Notes: generated by a model from the sequence alone, not told the origin. A stretch of DNA of 64,000 bases from Candidatus Pelagibacter communis (GCF_001179985.1 NZ_CVSI01000073.1:1-64000), one strand, 5' to 3'; shown: positions 36,127-45,417, counted from the stretch's first letter. Numbers and translations are program-made.

Positions 36127-36780
36127 ATGTTAAAGAAAATTAAACAAACAAAATCTGAAAAATTATTACTAATTTTTTTAATTTTACTTGCAATGTTTTC
36201 CTTAATTTCTTTTACTTTAATTAAAAATAAATGTTTGTTTGTTGAGAAAGTAAACCTCACAAAACTAAATTTTAATAATCCTGAAAATATCGTTATATTA
36301 AATGTTCCATGTGGCAATGTTGTAATCGAACTTTTTCCAAATATTTCACCAAATTCAGTCGAAAGATTTAAAAAGCTAGTTAAAAAAAAAGAATATGACA
36401 ATGTTGCATTTCACAGAGTTGTTGAAAATTTTTTAGTGCAAGCAGGAGATCTCGAATTTGGTAAAAAAGATAATATAAATTATACTTATATAGGTAGTGG
36501 AAGATCGAAATACGGTTTAATTAAACCAGAAACAAATAAACCATTTAAATTTAAAAGAGGTACAGTAGCTTTTGCAAAAAGTAAAAGTGGGAATGCAGAA
36601 GATAGTGAATTTTTTATCCTTTTGGCTGACGCCTTTTTGTTTGAGGGTGAATACACTCCTTTAGGAAGAGTTGTTAATGGTATTTCTGCTTTAGAAAAGA
36701 TTAAATTTAATGATCAATCTGAATATGTTTTAAGACCAGATTTTATTAATTCTCTAAAAATGTTTTCTGATATCAATTAA
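36127..36780 (+). CDS. Membrane-anchored cyclophilin-type peptidyl-prolyl isomerase
   Basis: A 217-residue protein with a single N-terminal membrane helix (about residues 14-36) and a periplasmic cyclophilin domain. VAFHRVVENFLVQAGDLEFG contains the active-site Phe/His-Arg/Gln region and RGTVAFAKSKSGNAEDSEFF, then ILLADAFLFEGEYTPLGRVV follow the standard order. It starts two bases after the HExxH protein, suggesting joint work on exported proteins. Its end overlaps the convergent beta-oxidation gene by eight bases. Confidence 0.85.
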   Translation: MLKKIKQTKSEKLLLIFLILLAMFSLISFTLIKNKCLFVEKVNLTKLNFNNPENIVILNVPCGNVVIELFPNISPNSVERFKKLVKKKEYDNVAFHRVVENFLVQAGDLEFGKKDNINYTYIGSGRSKYGLIKPETNKPFKFKRGTVAFAKSKSGNAEDSEFFILLADAFLFEGEYTPLGRVVNGISALEKIKFNDQSEYVLRPDFINSLKMFSDIN

Positions 36781-38995
36781 CTAGTGGCTTTCCAGTAGCT
36801 AAGGTATGTCTTATTCTATCTTTGGTCTTATCTGTTTCAATTAAGTTCATGAATGATGCAAGCTCTAACTGGTATAAGTTATCCTCAGTTAATAATCTAT
36901 CTGAAGTAGTATCTCCACCGCTCAAGACATTTGCAAGTTCTGTTCCTACTTTCATGCCATGATCTAATATTACTTTTTCATTATAAAGTTTTTCCAGCAC
37001 CTTAATCATTTTCTCTTTTAATGGTTTTCCTGATAATTTAAATGTACATTCAGTTGGAGATTCAAAATTTTGATTTTGATCTATTATTTTTTTTGACTCG
37101 GAAAAAAGACTATTTCTATTCATTATTTTTTTATCTTCGGGTTTTAGATATTTCAAAGGCTCGGCTTCAATTGGGGAGGTGGCAGTTTTCCCATAACCAA
37201 TAATATCAAAAACTTTTAACGGTGCAAAGTCAGGATCACTTTTTGCCTCAGAAGTTTGTGACCATCTCCATAACATTTCTTTACATCCACCTCCAGCTGG
37301 AACAAGTCCGACCATGGTTTCAACTAATCCAACTACTATATTTGTATGGGATGCAACAAAATTACTTTGTACTAAAACTTCAAATCCTCCACCCAAAGTA
37401 AGACCAGATGGAGCTGATACCACTGGATATTTTGAATATTTTAATTCCTTGCAGGTATCTTGAAAATATTTAATAAATTTTTCTATTGATTTATAATCAT
37501 TTTTTTCTGCAAAGTTCATAGTGTAACTAAGATTTACACCTGCAGAAAATTGCATACTTTCATTAATTACTATTAATGGTTTATCAGTTGCTTTTTTAAG
37601 TGCATCCATAGAGTCGTAATCTAATGCGCAAGCCTTTGTAGTAAATTCAACAATATTGAAGTCTTTAAATCTATATATTTCAGCTGACTTATTTTTATCC
37701 GTTTTTATTGCCTTGGGTTTTACTTTTCCTAAAGTTTCAATATCAGTATATAATTGTCTAGAACCATAAAAATTCTCATCTTTTGTTTTTGATAAATTTT
37801 CTAGAAAGGCGTTATTTTTGAAGTCGTCTATTCGATTAAAAAATTCATTAACTCCAATAGATTTAAGCATCTCGAAAGGACCAATAGCCCAATTAAATCC
37901 TAGTCTCATTGCTTCATCAATGTCATTGAATTTATCTGTAATACCTGGAACTAATGATGATGCATATTTGATTATTTTTGATATGACTGACCAAGAATAT
38001 TCGCCGTATTTGTCTTTTCTATTAATTAGTTCTTTTAGATTTACAGTATCAATCCCCATGTCTATTTTTTTAGATGGAGAATAATCGCCTGATTCTAAAT
38101 TTATAGCCTCTAATATTTTTTGATTATTTTCTTTATTCATTCGATAGAAACCGCCCTTGCCTTTCCTTCCTGTATACCCAGTCTCAATTAATTTTTTTAC
38201 TAAAGGTATTTCTTTAGCAACTTCTTGAAATGGATCTTGCTCAGGAAGCTCTTTTATAAAACTTTTTAATACATCGGCCATAAGGTCTATTCCGATTAGA
38301 TCATATAAACCAAAAACACCTGTTTTTGGAATACCCATTGGTCTTCCAAAAACAGCATCAGCTTCTTCAATTGATAATTTCATTTTGAATGCTTCAGTCA
38401 TAGCTACTTGCATTGCATAAACACCTATTCTATTTCCAAGAAAACCAGGTGTATCATTACAGACGATTGCACCTTTGCCTAATTCATTTTCACAAAATCT
38501 TTTTAAAGAATCTATTTTTTTTAAATCGTTATTTTCGTTTTTGACAATCTCTAAAAGTCCCATGTATCTAACAGGATTAAAGAAGTGTGTTATACAAAAA
38601 TCTTTTTTTTCATCATCAGTTAAGTGTTCTGATAAAATTTTTATAGGAATTGAGGATGTATTAGAAGATACAATTGCACCTGATTTTCTATTTTTAAATA
38701 TTTTATCATATATTTTGTGTTTTATATCTATTCTTTCAACAACAGCTTCCACAATCCAATCAGCTTCTTTAACTACATCAAAATCATCCTCGATGTTGCC
38801 AACTTTAATATTATCAATTTTTTTTTTGTCGATTAAAAGTGGCGGTCTAGATTTAAAAATTCTTTCTTTAGCCTTTGTGCTAATATCTGTTGATAGATCT
38901 AAAAGAGTAACGGGAACATTGGCATTACATAGATGTGCAGCTATTCCACTACCCATAGTACCAGATCCAATGATGACAACACTTTTAATTTGCAT
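36773..38995 (-). CDS. FadN-type 3-hydroxyacyl-CoA dehydrogenase/enoyl-CoA hydratase
   Basis: A 740-residue bifunctional beta-oxidation enzyme. The dehydrogenase comes first: VVIIGSGTMGSGIAAHLCNA (NAD site, residues 6-25), SSNTSSIPI, THFFNPVRYM and NDTPGFLGNRIG. A second C-terminal dehydrogenase domain follows (GFNWAIGPFEML), and a crotonase domain comes last (about 430-620, SAPSGLTLGGGFEVLVQS and VETMVGLVPAGGGCKEM, where the crotonase Glu residues fall). This order is the reverse of FadB and matches Bacillus FadN. It starts seven bases after the ABC permease gene, so it may be transcribed with the transporter. Confidence 0.85.
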   Translation of the reverse strand: MQIKSVVIIGSGTMGSGIAAHLCNANVPVTLLDLSTDISTKAKERIFKSRPPLLIDKKKIDNIKVGNIEDDFDVVKEADWIVEAVVERIDIKHKIYDKIFKNRKSGAIVSSNTSSIPIKILSEHLTDDEKKDFCITHFFNPVRYMGLLEIVKNENNDLKKIDSLKRFCENELGKGAIVCNDTPGFLGNRIGVYAMQVAMTEAFKMKLSIEEADAVFGRPMGIPKTGVFGLYDLIGIDLMADVLKSFIKELPEQDPFQEVAKEIPLVKKLIETGYTGRKGKGGFYRMNKENNQKILEAINLESGDYSPSKKIDMGIDTVNLKELINRKDKYGEYSWSVISKIIKYASSLVPGITDKFNDIDEAMRLGFNWAIGPFEMLKSIGVNEFFNRIDDFKNNAFLENLSKTKDENFYGSRQLYTDIETLGKVKPKAIKTDKNKSAEIYRFKDFNIVEFTTKACALDYDSMDALKKATDKPLIVINESMQFSAGVNLSYTMNFAEKNDYKSIEKFIKYFQDTCKELKYSKYPVVSAPSGLTLGGGFEVLVQSNFVASHTNIVVGLVETMVGLVPAGGGCKEMLWRWSQTSEAKSDPDFAPLKVFDIIGYGKTATSPIEAEPLKYLKPEDKKIMNRNSLFSESKKIIDQNQNFESPTECTFKLSGKPLKEKMIKVLEKLYNEKVILDHGMKVGTELANVLSGGDTTSDRLLTEDNLYQLELASFMNLIETDKTKDRIRHTLATGKPLVN

Positions 38996-39002
38996 TTATT
39001 TT

Positions 39003-39857
39003 TTATCTATTAATTCCTCTGAGTCTTTCAGATCTTCTTCTTAACAACTCAGCTGTAACAAGAATAAGTGTAGATAAAATAATCAAACATGTCGCAACTG
39101 CAAGAATTGTTGGACTTAGCTGTTCTCTTAAACCAGTCCACATTTGAATTGGAATAGTTGTGTTCTCTAAACCAGCTAAAAATAATACGACAACAACTTC
39201 ATCAAAAGAGGTTACAAAAGCAAATAAGCCACCTGAGATTACACCCGGTAAAATTAAAGGTAATGTGATTTTCATGAAAGTATTAACTGGATCACTTCCA
39301 AGACTTGATGCAGCTCTAGTTACACTGTGATCAAAGCCAGATAAAGTAGCTGTCACTGTTATTACAACAAACGGTGTCCCCAAAATTATATGTGCTAGAA
39401 CTATACCAGTATGTGTAGCCGCTAAACCAGCTTTTGCCATAAAGAAGAAGATAGCTACACCAGAGATAATTAAAGGAACGATCATTGGAGAAATTAGTGT
39501 TGCCATAATCAATCCTTTATAAGGCATGTGTCTGCTACTTAACCCTAATGCTGCAACAGTTCCTAAAAGAACCGAACCTAATGTTGCAAAGATAGCAATT
39601 ATAAAACTATTTTTAGCTGCTAGACCCCAAGGATTTTTTGTTCCATAAATCATATCCTTATACCATCTTAAAGAAAATGCATCTGGATCAAGGTTTTTCA
39701 TCCCTTCAGAAAAACTGAGAAATTCCTCTGCATTAAATGACAAAGGAAAAATTACGAAAAGAGGTGCAATCAAAAAGAAAAATACGCATGTGCAAATAAA
39801 AATATATACGTAATGCCAAATTCTGTAATGTGGTTCTGTATATTTTGGTAACGCCAT
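39003..39857 (-). CDS. ABC transporter permease, PotC-like
   Basis: A 284-residue inner-membrane permease with six predicted helices. The EAA loop ASSLGSDPVNTFMKITLPLI (then LPG) contacts the ATPase. The FNAEEFLSFSEG segment after the first helix and the ending RRRSERL are typical of PotC-class permeases for polyamine- or amino-acid-derived solutes. It starts two bases after the PotB-like gene. Confidence 0.85.
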   Translation of the reverse strand: MALPKYTEPHYRIWHYVYIFICTCVFFFLIAPLFVIFPLSFNAEEFLSFSEGMKNLDPDAFSLRWYKDMIYGTKNPWGLAAKNSFIIAIFATLGSVLLGTVAALGLSSRHMPYKGLIMATLISPMIVPLIISGVAIFFFMAKAGLAATHTGIVLAHIILGTPFVVITVTATLSGFDHSVTRAASSLGSDPVNTFMKITLPLILPGVISGGLFAFVTSFDEVVVVLFLAGLENTTIPIQMWTGLREQLSPTILAVATCLIILSTLILVTAELLRRRSERLRGINR

Positions 39858-39859
39858 AA

Positions 39860-41113
39860 TTATCCTAGTTTTATATTATCAATTCCTACTAATTTGTTAT
39901 AAACCCAATATATTGCAAGCACTCCAGCTAATAACATCAGTCCCATTGCTGATGCGAAACTCCAATCTAGTGTACTCTTCATATGAAATGCAATTTGGTT
40001 ACTGATCAAGGTACCTGATGCACCGCCTACTAGCGCTGGTGTAATGTAGTATCCAATAGCAAGTATAAAAACTAGCAAGCAACCTGCACCAATACCTGGA
40101 ATAGTTAAAGGAAAATATACCTTCCAAAAAGTGATAAATGGTGTTCCTCCAAGTGATTTTCCAGCTCTCATTAAGCTTGGGGATATGGTTTTCATTACAC
40201 TATATAAAGGTAAAACCATAAAAGGTAATAAAATTTGTGTCATTGCAACATAAGTTCCAGTTTTATTGTACATCATCTCTGGCCGGTTATCGTCAGCTAC
40301 TAAGCCAATCATGACAAAGAAGTCATTAACCACTCCTTGCTGTTGGAGAAGTATCATCCAACTTGCGGTTCTAACTAAAAGGGATGTCCAAAATGGAAGT
40401 AGTACACAAATCATTAAAAGGTTGCTGTACTTCATTGGTAATGTCGCAAGTAAATGTGCAATTGGATAAGCCATTAAGAAACATAATAAAGTTACAAAGA
40501 AAGCAATCTCTAAAGTTCTAAGCCAAAGCACTCTATGTATTCTACGATCTTCCTCTACACTTACAATTTCACCTTCTTCATTTTTATACATGTCCATGCC
40601 CTTCAGATATTTTGCACTTGTAAATGCAGGTGCCCGTCTTTTAATAGCTCTCCAATATTCAACGTCTGCCCATCTTTTGTGAACAGACATTATTTGCTCT
40701 TTATAATTTCCTTCCTCGAAGTTTTTGGCCTTTCTTCGTAATTTTTTTAAAATACTTTTAAAACCATTCTTGGTGTAATTTAATTGAGTAGAAAGTTTTC
40801 CATCACGTTTTTCTTCTACTAATTTTTGGAAATCTATATAGAAAGCTTCGAATACTTCCTCAGGTGGTATTTCATTTCCATCCCACTTTTCCATCGATTT
40901 AAATGTTTTTGGTAACATTTCAGTAACCATTTTATCATCGACACTTCTCATGAGCATGTCGCCGATTGGAAAGATATAAGTGATTAGTAAAAATAATAAT
41001 AAAGGTGCAACTAAAAGAAATGCTTTAATTTTATTTTTTCTTTCAGCTTTTTTTAAACTTACCTCGAGAGGTATTCCGTCTGTTGTTAAAATTTTTCCAG
41101 TTTCGCTGCTCAT
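39860..41113 (-). CDS. ABC transporter permease, PotB-like, with large periplasmic insertion
   Basis: A 417-residue permease. Helix 1 (about 31-50) is followed by about 140 residues of charged, helical sequence (PKTFKSMEKWDGNEIPPEEV through EEDRRIHR) before helix 2 near 200. The rest is a normal PotB core with the EAA loop GKSLGGTPFITFWKVYFPLT. Typical PotB proteins are about 285 residues, so the insertion accounts for the extra length and should lie in the periplasm, near the binding protein. The ATG sits just nine bases beyond a terminator-like hairpin, with no Shine-Dalgarno. Confidence 0.85.
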   Translation of the reverse strand: MSSETGKILTTDGIPLEVSLKKAERKNKIKAFLLVAPLLLFLLITYIFPIGDMLMRSVDDKMVTEMLPKTFKSMEKWDGNEIPPEEVFEAFYIDFQKLVEEKRDGKLSTQLNYTKNGFKSILKKLRRKAKNFEEGNYKEQIMSVHKRWADVEYWRAIKRRAPAFTSAKYLKGMDMYKNEEGEIVSVEEDRRIHRVLWLRTLEIAFFVTLLCFLMAYPIAHLLATLPMKYSNLLMICVLLPFWTSLLVRTASWMILLQQQGVVNDFFVMIGLVADDNRPEMMYNKTGTYVAMTQILLPFMVLPLYSVMKTISPSLMRAGKSLGGTPFITFWKVYFPLTIPGIGAGCLLVFILAIGYYITPALVGGASGTLISNQIAFHMKSTLDWSFASAMGLMLLAGVLAIYWVYNKLVGIDNIKLG

Positions 41114-41148
41114 AAAATAAAAAAGGGCGGCTATAAATAACCGCCCTT
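41114..41148 (-). terminator. Intrinsic terminator/attenuator between binding protein and permease genes
   Basis: The minus-strand RNA folds AAGGGCGG/CCGCCCTT (41141-41148 with 41123-41130, ten-base loop), followed by a U-rich run (41114-41124) that touches the ATG of the PotB-like gene at 41113. Partial termination here would give more binding protein than permease, a usual need of such transporters. Confidence 0.8.
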
Positions 41149-41184
41149 AATATAATATATAATTTTAGTCTTTAAAACTTAAAA

Positions 41185-42300
41185 TTATAGACCAGACTTC
41201 ATTGCTTCCCATTTTTCACCAAGCTCTGTACCGTTATCAGCCCAGAATATTGGATCTACTAAGAAGTAATTTTTAGTGTTTGCTGGTGCAGTTGGCATTT
41301 GTGGTACCATGTTAGTCTTACCATCTTTATACCATGGCTCACCTGCTGCCATAACTTTAAGTGATGATTTTCTCCAAGGTGCATATGCAATATATTTTGC
41401 ACTTCCTGCTAAACCTTCTGTACTTGTCATCATTGCTAGTGCTTTTTTAGCATCGGCTTCGTTTGGTCCACCCTTAACTAGTACGAAATATTCGTAGTCA
41501 AGTCCTTGACCATCCCAAACTTGTTTGATTGGAGCGCCTTCACCGATTTCTGCGTTGAAGAATCTACCATTCCAACCAGTTGCCATAACAACTTCACCAG
41601 ATACTAATAGTTCTGGTGGTTGAGCACCTGCTGACCAAAATACACATCCACCGTTAGGGTCTGTGCAAAGTTCTTTGATCTTGTTCATTGCTCTGTTTAC
41701 ACCTTTTTCAGTTTCAAGAGCTTTGTAGATTTTTGCTCCACCTTTTCCTGGCCTAATACCATCTGCTGCTAAAGCGATCTCTAAGTTAGTTAGAGCGCTT
41801 TTGTAGATAGCTCTTTTTCCAGGGAATTTTTTTGTGTTAAAGAAATCTTTTATAGTCTTTGGAGTGCCTTTAACATTGTTCGTATTGTAAGCATAGTTCC
41901 AAGAATATAAAATGTTTCCTACAGCACATTTACTTGGCATCGGAGCAAAGAAATCTTTACTCGCTACAGTACCATCTGGTGCTGGTGGAAAGTCTTTGTC
42001 GAAATCAAATTCTACAAATAAACCCTCGTCACATCCAGTGATAGTGTCCATAGCAAATACGTCGATAATATCCCACGTAATTTTCCCTGCCTCTTTTTGT
42101 GCTTTAATCTCTGATAATCCACCTGAGTAGTCGACCCAATTGATCGGTACACCAAGTTTTTTAGCAGTAGGGTCACCATATCCTAACTTTTGTGACTCTG
42201 TATATGCCCCACCCCAAGATGCAACAGTAACTGCATATGCTGATGAGCTTATAGAAAGTGCAAAAGATAGAACTAGTAACAATTTACTTAGTTTTTTCAT
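41185..42300 (-). CDS. Periplasmic binding protein, PotD-like
   Basis: A 371-residue solute-binding protein with a clear signal peptide (residues 1-23, ending SSAYA). The mature start VTVASWGGAYTESQKLGYGD is the class of spermidine/putrescine- and opine-type binding proteins. WDIIDVFAMDTITGCDEGLF and FVEFDFDKDFPPAPDG follow, and VMATGWNGRFFNAEIGEGAP and VKGGPNEADAKKALAMMTS are family features. It has its own promoter, a perfect GGAGGA ribosome-binding site and a terminator, consistent with very high expression. The ligand is likely a polyamine-like or cyclic amino compound; not determinable by eye. Confidence 0.85.
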   Translation of the reverse strand: MKKLSKLLLVLSFALSISSSAYAVTVASWGGAYTESQKLGYGDPTAKKLGVPINWVDYSGGLSEIKAQKEAGKITWDIIDVFAMDTITGCDEGLFVEFDFDKDFPPAPDGTVASKDFFAPMPSKCAVGNILYSWNYAYNTNNVKGTPKTIKDFFNTKKFPGKRAIYKSALTNLEIALAADGIRPGKGGAKIYKALETEKGVNRAMNKIKELCTDPNGGCVFWSAGAQPPELLVSGEVVMATGWNGRFFNAEIGEGAPIKQVWDGQGLDYEYFVLVKGGPNEADAKKALAMMTSTEGLAGSAKYIAYAPWRKSSLKVMAAGEPWYKDGKTNMVPQMPTAPANTKNYFLVDPIFWADNGTELGEKWEAMKSGL

Positions 42301-42332
42301 TATTCCTCCGTTTAAACGTTTTTTAAAAGCTA

Positions 42333-42361
42333 ATTACAGCAATATATGAGTAAGGAGTCAA
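42333..42361 (-). promoter_or_regulatory. Sigma70-type promoter of the binding-protein gene
   Basis: TTGACT (42356-42361) and TGTAAT (42333-42338) on the minus strand are spaced by exactly 17 bases. Transcription would start near 42326, giving a 25-base leader with a ten-base palindrome CGTTTAAACG (42309-42318) and GGAGGA before the ATG at 42300. Confidence 0.7.
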
Positions 42362-42420
42362 CAGCGCATTTCATTAAAATATGCCTAATTTAATTAGATA
42401 AATTTTATTAAACCTATGGT

Positions 42421-43509
42421 TTATTTTGGGTCTAACGCTCTCGCATCATGACTATTCCAACTAACATTAATTTCATTTCCCATTTTAATATCCATGTTAG
42501 CAGAACTATTTGGGACTTTTAAAATGAATTCTTTGTTTCCAAGCAAGTCTATTCTTACCCTAGTGTGATCTCCATGGTAAATAACTTCTTCAATTTTACC
42601 TTTAAAATTATTATCCATCTTATTTTTTGTGTTTATAAGAGCTCTTTCAGGTCTTAGCGACACAGTAGTTTTGTCACCATTTGAACTTACAGATATTGGA
42701 TTTGCAATTATCTCTGAACCATTAGATAATTTTACTTTACATTGATCCTTTTGAAAATTTGTTACCTCGCCCGCAAAAGTATTATTTTCTCCAATAAACT
42801 CTGCTACAAAAGAATTAACGGGCTCTTCGTACAATTTGTCTGGAGAAGACAGTTGTTGAACTTTTCCGTCATTAAATACAGCAATCCTATTTGACATTGT
42901 AAGAGCTTCGCTTTGATCGTGCGTAACATATACAACAGTAACACCTATGCTTTCATGGATATGTTTAATTTCATATTGCATACTTTCTCTCAGATTTTTG
43001 TCTAAAGCACCTAGAGGTTCGTCCATTAAAACTACTTGAGGATCAAACACTAAAGCTCTTGCGACAGCAACACGTTGTTGTTGACCGCCTGATAGTTGTC
43101 CCGGCATTCTGTTTTCAAATCCAGATAATGACACCATTGATAATGCCTTATCAACTTTCTTATCTATATCATCTTTATTTATTTTTCTTACCTTAAGAGG
43201 AAAGGCCAAGTTTTCATAAACTGTCATGTGTGGAAACAATGCATAATTTTGAAAAACCATTCCAATACCTCTTTTATGGGGTGGTATGTTTGATATAGGA
43301 TTTTTATCTAAAAAAATTTCACCGTTTGTCGGTGTTTCAAAACCGGCTAACATCATTAAACAAGTAGTTTTACCTGAACCAGATGGTCCAAGCATCGTGA
43401 TAAATTCTCCTTCAGCAATATCAAGATTTAAATCCTTTACAACAAGGACCTTACCGTCATAACTTTTGTCTACTTTATCAAATTTTACAAATTCTTGGTT
43501 CTTTGACAT
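42421..43509 (-). CDS. ABC transporter ATP-binding protein, PotA-like
   Basis: A 362-residue ATPase. Walker A is GPSGSGKTTCLMMLAG (residues 42-57), the Q-loop is in GMVFQNYALFPHMTVYEN, the signature is LSGGQQQRVAVARAL, Walker B is VVLMDEPLGALD, and the switch His is in VYVTHDQSEAL. The C-terminal TOBE domain (about 270-362) includes VSLRPERALINT and YHGDHTRVRI. It lies upstream of the binding protein and 42 bases after the EutD-like gene, so it probably belongs to both transcripts' regulon. Confidence 0.9.
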   Translation of the reverse strand: MSKNQEFVKFDKVDKSYDGKVLVVKDLNLDIAEGEFITMLGPSGSGKTTCLMMLAGFETPTNGEIFLDKNPISNIPPHKRGIGMVFQNYALFPHMTVYENLAFPLKVRKINKDDIDKKVDKALSMVSLSGFENRMPGQLSGGQQQRVAVARALVFDPQVVLMDEPLGALDKNLRESMQYEIKHIHESIGVTVVYVTHDQSEALTMSNRIAVFNDGKVQQLSSPDKLYEEPVNSFVAEFIGENNTFAGEVTNFQKDQCKVKLSNGSEIIANPISVSSNGDKTTVSLRPERALINTKNKMDNNFKGKIEEVIYHGDHTRVRIDLLGNKEFILKVPNSSANMDIKMGNEINVSWNSHDARALDPK

Positions 43510-43551
43510 TGGATAAGGTTTAAAACATTTGTAGGCTAATAATTCAAGTTT

Positions 43552-44718
43552 TTATTTTACGTGTAAATCTCTTGAAAAGTTGCATAATAACTCATTTCCA
43601 CCTTCAGTAATCCTTATAGACTCGGAAGCTTCAACTCCCCAATCACCAAATTGCATTACAGCTATCATATGATAACAAACATTCGGTTTTAAAATTGTCA
43701 TATCACCTTTAGAAATATTAAGAGTATGTTCTCCCCAGTCTGGTGGATATCCTATTCCAATTGAATAACCGGTTCTAGATTCTTTTTTAATTTTGTATTT
43801 ATCTAATATTGCCCAAAATTTTTCAGCAACATCATTTGCAGTGTTTCCAGGTTTGCTTGCATTAATTCCAGCTTCTAAAGCCTCATTTGTAGCATTCATG
43901 GCATCAATTTTCTTTTGTTCTGGTTTTCCTAGATTAACAGTTCTTGCCATTGGAGCATGATATCTTTTATAAGTGCCAGATAATTCTACAACAGTGGCCT
44001 CTCCAGTAACAAACTTTTCATCACTTGCTGTGAGATGAGATGCGGACGTGCCTTTGCCAGTAGGCAAAAGAGTCGCGATACTTGCATATTCACCTCCAAA
44101 ATCATTTGTTCCTTTAAATAATGTTTTTTGAATTTCGGCAACAGCATCACATTGTCTTACACCTGGGTTAATTATATCCATCGCAGTCTTCATTGCATTT
44201 TCTGAGATAATTGCAGCCTTTTTCATAAAGCCTATTTCAGCTTCCGATTTAACTACTCTTACCCAATTTACTAATCTTTCCGAGTCTTTTATTGTAGCGT
44301 TGGGCAATCCCTGTTTAAGCTTTTCATAACAGTATGCTGTAAAATAATGCGCATCCATTTCTACACCAGTTTGTAGTTTATCCCATTTATTTTTTTTTAA
44401 TAAATCTACTAATGCATCGTATGGGTGAGAAGGCCAAGTATGAATATACTTTTCATCGTAAATTACTATGTTTTCTTTTTTAAGATATGTTTTTATAAAC
44501 GCCCCACCTGCATCTTGGGCTCTAATAAAACAAATAGGTTCATCGGAATTAATATGAACAATTACACATTGAGCATAATAAAATGACCATGCATCATAAC
44601 CAGTTAAATAATTTATATTTGCAGTGTCTTGGGATATTAAAAGCTCAATACCTTTTTTTTGCATTGATAATTGAACTTTTTTAAGTCGATCTTTATATTC
44701 ATTTTTGGAAAAGCTCAT
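43552..44718 (-). CDS. M24-fold hydrolase resembling ectoine hydrolase EutD/DoeA
   Basis: A 388-residue pita-bread-fold protein. The N-terminal domain has NINYLTGYDAWSFYYAQCVI, as in creatinase-like enzymes. In the catalytic domain the aminopeptidase metal Asp residues are absent: the first is Glu (TVVELSGTYKRYHAPMARTV) and the second falls at Pro/Met. The usual His motif reads GYSIGIGYPPDWGEHTLNI, and WGVEASESIRITEGGNELL closes it. That pattern is what I recall for the non-metal ectoine hydrolases. The neighbouring EutA-like gene supports the call. A DddP-type DMSP lyase or proline peptidase is unlikely because those keep metal ligands. The companion deacetylase EutE/DoeB is not in the window. 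Confidence 0.65.
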   Translation of the reverse strand: MSFSKNEYKDRLKKVQLSMQKKGIELLISQDTANINYLTGYDAWSFYYAQCVIVHINSDEPICFIRAQDAGGAFIKTYLKKENIVIYDEKYIHTWPSHPYDALVDLLKKNKWDKLQTGVEMDAHYFTAYCYEKLKQGLPNATIKDSERLVNWVRVVKSEAEIGFMKKAAIISENAMKTAMDIINPGVRQCDAVAEIQKTLFKGTNDFGGEYASIATLLPTGKGTSASHLTASDEKFVTGEATVVELSGTYKRYHAPMARTVNLGKPEQKKIDAMNATNEALEAGINASKPGNTANDVAEKFWAILDKYKIKKESRTGYSIGIGYPPDWGEHTLNISKGDMTILKPNVCYHMIAVMQFGDWGVEASESIRITEGGNELLCNFSRDLHVK

Positions 44719-44727
44719 ATTTTAATA

Positions 44728-45417
44728 TTAAGAAAATAAACTTCCATAACCTTTTATAGAGTTATTTATATTTATATATTCTAAAGTCTCCCAAATTAAA
44801 GCTTGATTACTAGATAAAACAGTTATACCCAATTTCTTTTCTAACTTTTCTATTATATTTAATACTGGTAATGACGTGCAAGATACAAATAAAGCTTCAG
44901 CATCTTTGTGATCAATTTTAGATAAAATTTCAAATAGTTTATCTTGATCTACTCTTCCAATATCAATATCAGATTCAATATCAAAATATGTATTTGAGGT
45001 AATCTCAAAATTATTATCTTTAAAAAAAATTACTACATCATCATTCACGCTTTTAATATATGGTGTTACGATAGATATCTTCTTGATATTTTTTTTTTTT
45101 AATGCATTTAAAGCCGCTGTACTAGGAGTGGTTACCAAGGTATTTGGTTTTGCCAAATTGATTTTTTTTTTAATATTGTCATAGCCAGAAACAATTGTTC
45201 CTGATGTACATCCATAAACAACACAATCAACCTCTTCTCCAGGAAGAATATTTTCTGTTACAGATGTAATATTCTCTGTCATTTTTTTTAGATTGTCAGC
45301 TGTAACCGGATTATAATTGGTTATTCTATTAACAAAAATATCAGCTGGTACCTCATTAAAAACTTTTAAAAAATCTTTTTCTATCATTACGTCAGTTGCT
45401 AGCACAATGAGACCCAC
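44728..45417 (-). CDS. Asp/Glu racemase-fold protein, EutA-like
   Basis: A 229-residue member of the maleate isomerase/arylmalonate decarboxylase/racemase group. The two catalytic cysteines are in VVYGCTSGTIVSG and LFVSCTSLPVLN, both present. The opening GLIVLATDVMIEKDFLKVFN and VTTPSTAALNALKKKNIKKI fit the EutA (ectoine utilisation) branch. The start codon appears to be GTG 45417, since no ATG lies upstream in frame. Nine bases separate it from the EutD-like gene. The reaction of EutA is not well established. Confidence 0.7.
   Translation of the reverse strand: MGLIVLATDVMIEKDFLKVFNEVPADIFVNRITNYNPVTADNLKKMTENITSVTENILPGEEVDCVVYGCTSGTIVSGYDNIKKKINLAKPNTLVTTPSTAALNALKKKNIKKISIVTPYIKSVNDDVVIFFKDNNFEITSNTYFDIESDIDIGRVDQDKLFEILSKIDHKDAEALFVSCTSLPVLNIIEKLEKKLGITVLSSNQALIWETLEYININNSIKGYGSLFS

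Noticed and set aside
38475-39044. 189-codon open frame on the plus strand opposite the FadN-type gene
   Set aside because: It lies over the conserved NAD-binding region of the true gene and has no family features.
43552-44718. Calling the M24 protein a DMSP lyase (DddP) or Xaa-Pro peptidase
   Set aside because: The Asp and His metal ligands those enzymes keep are replaced, and the neighbours fit an EutA/EutD pair.
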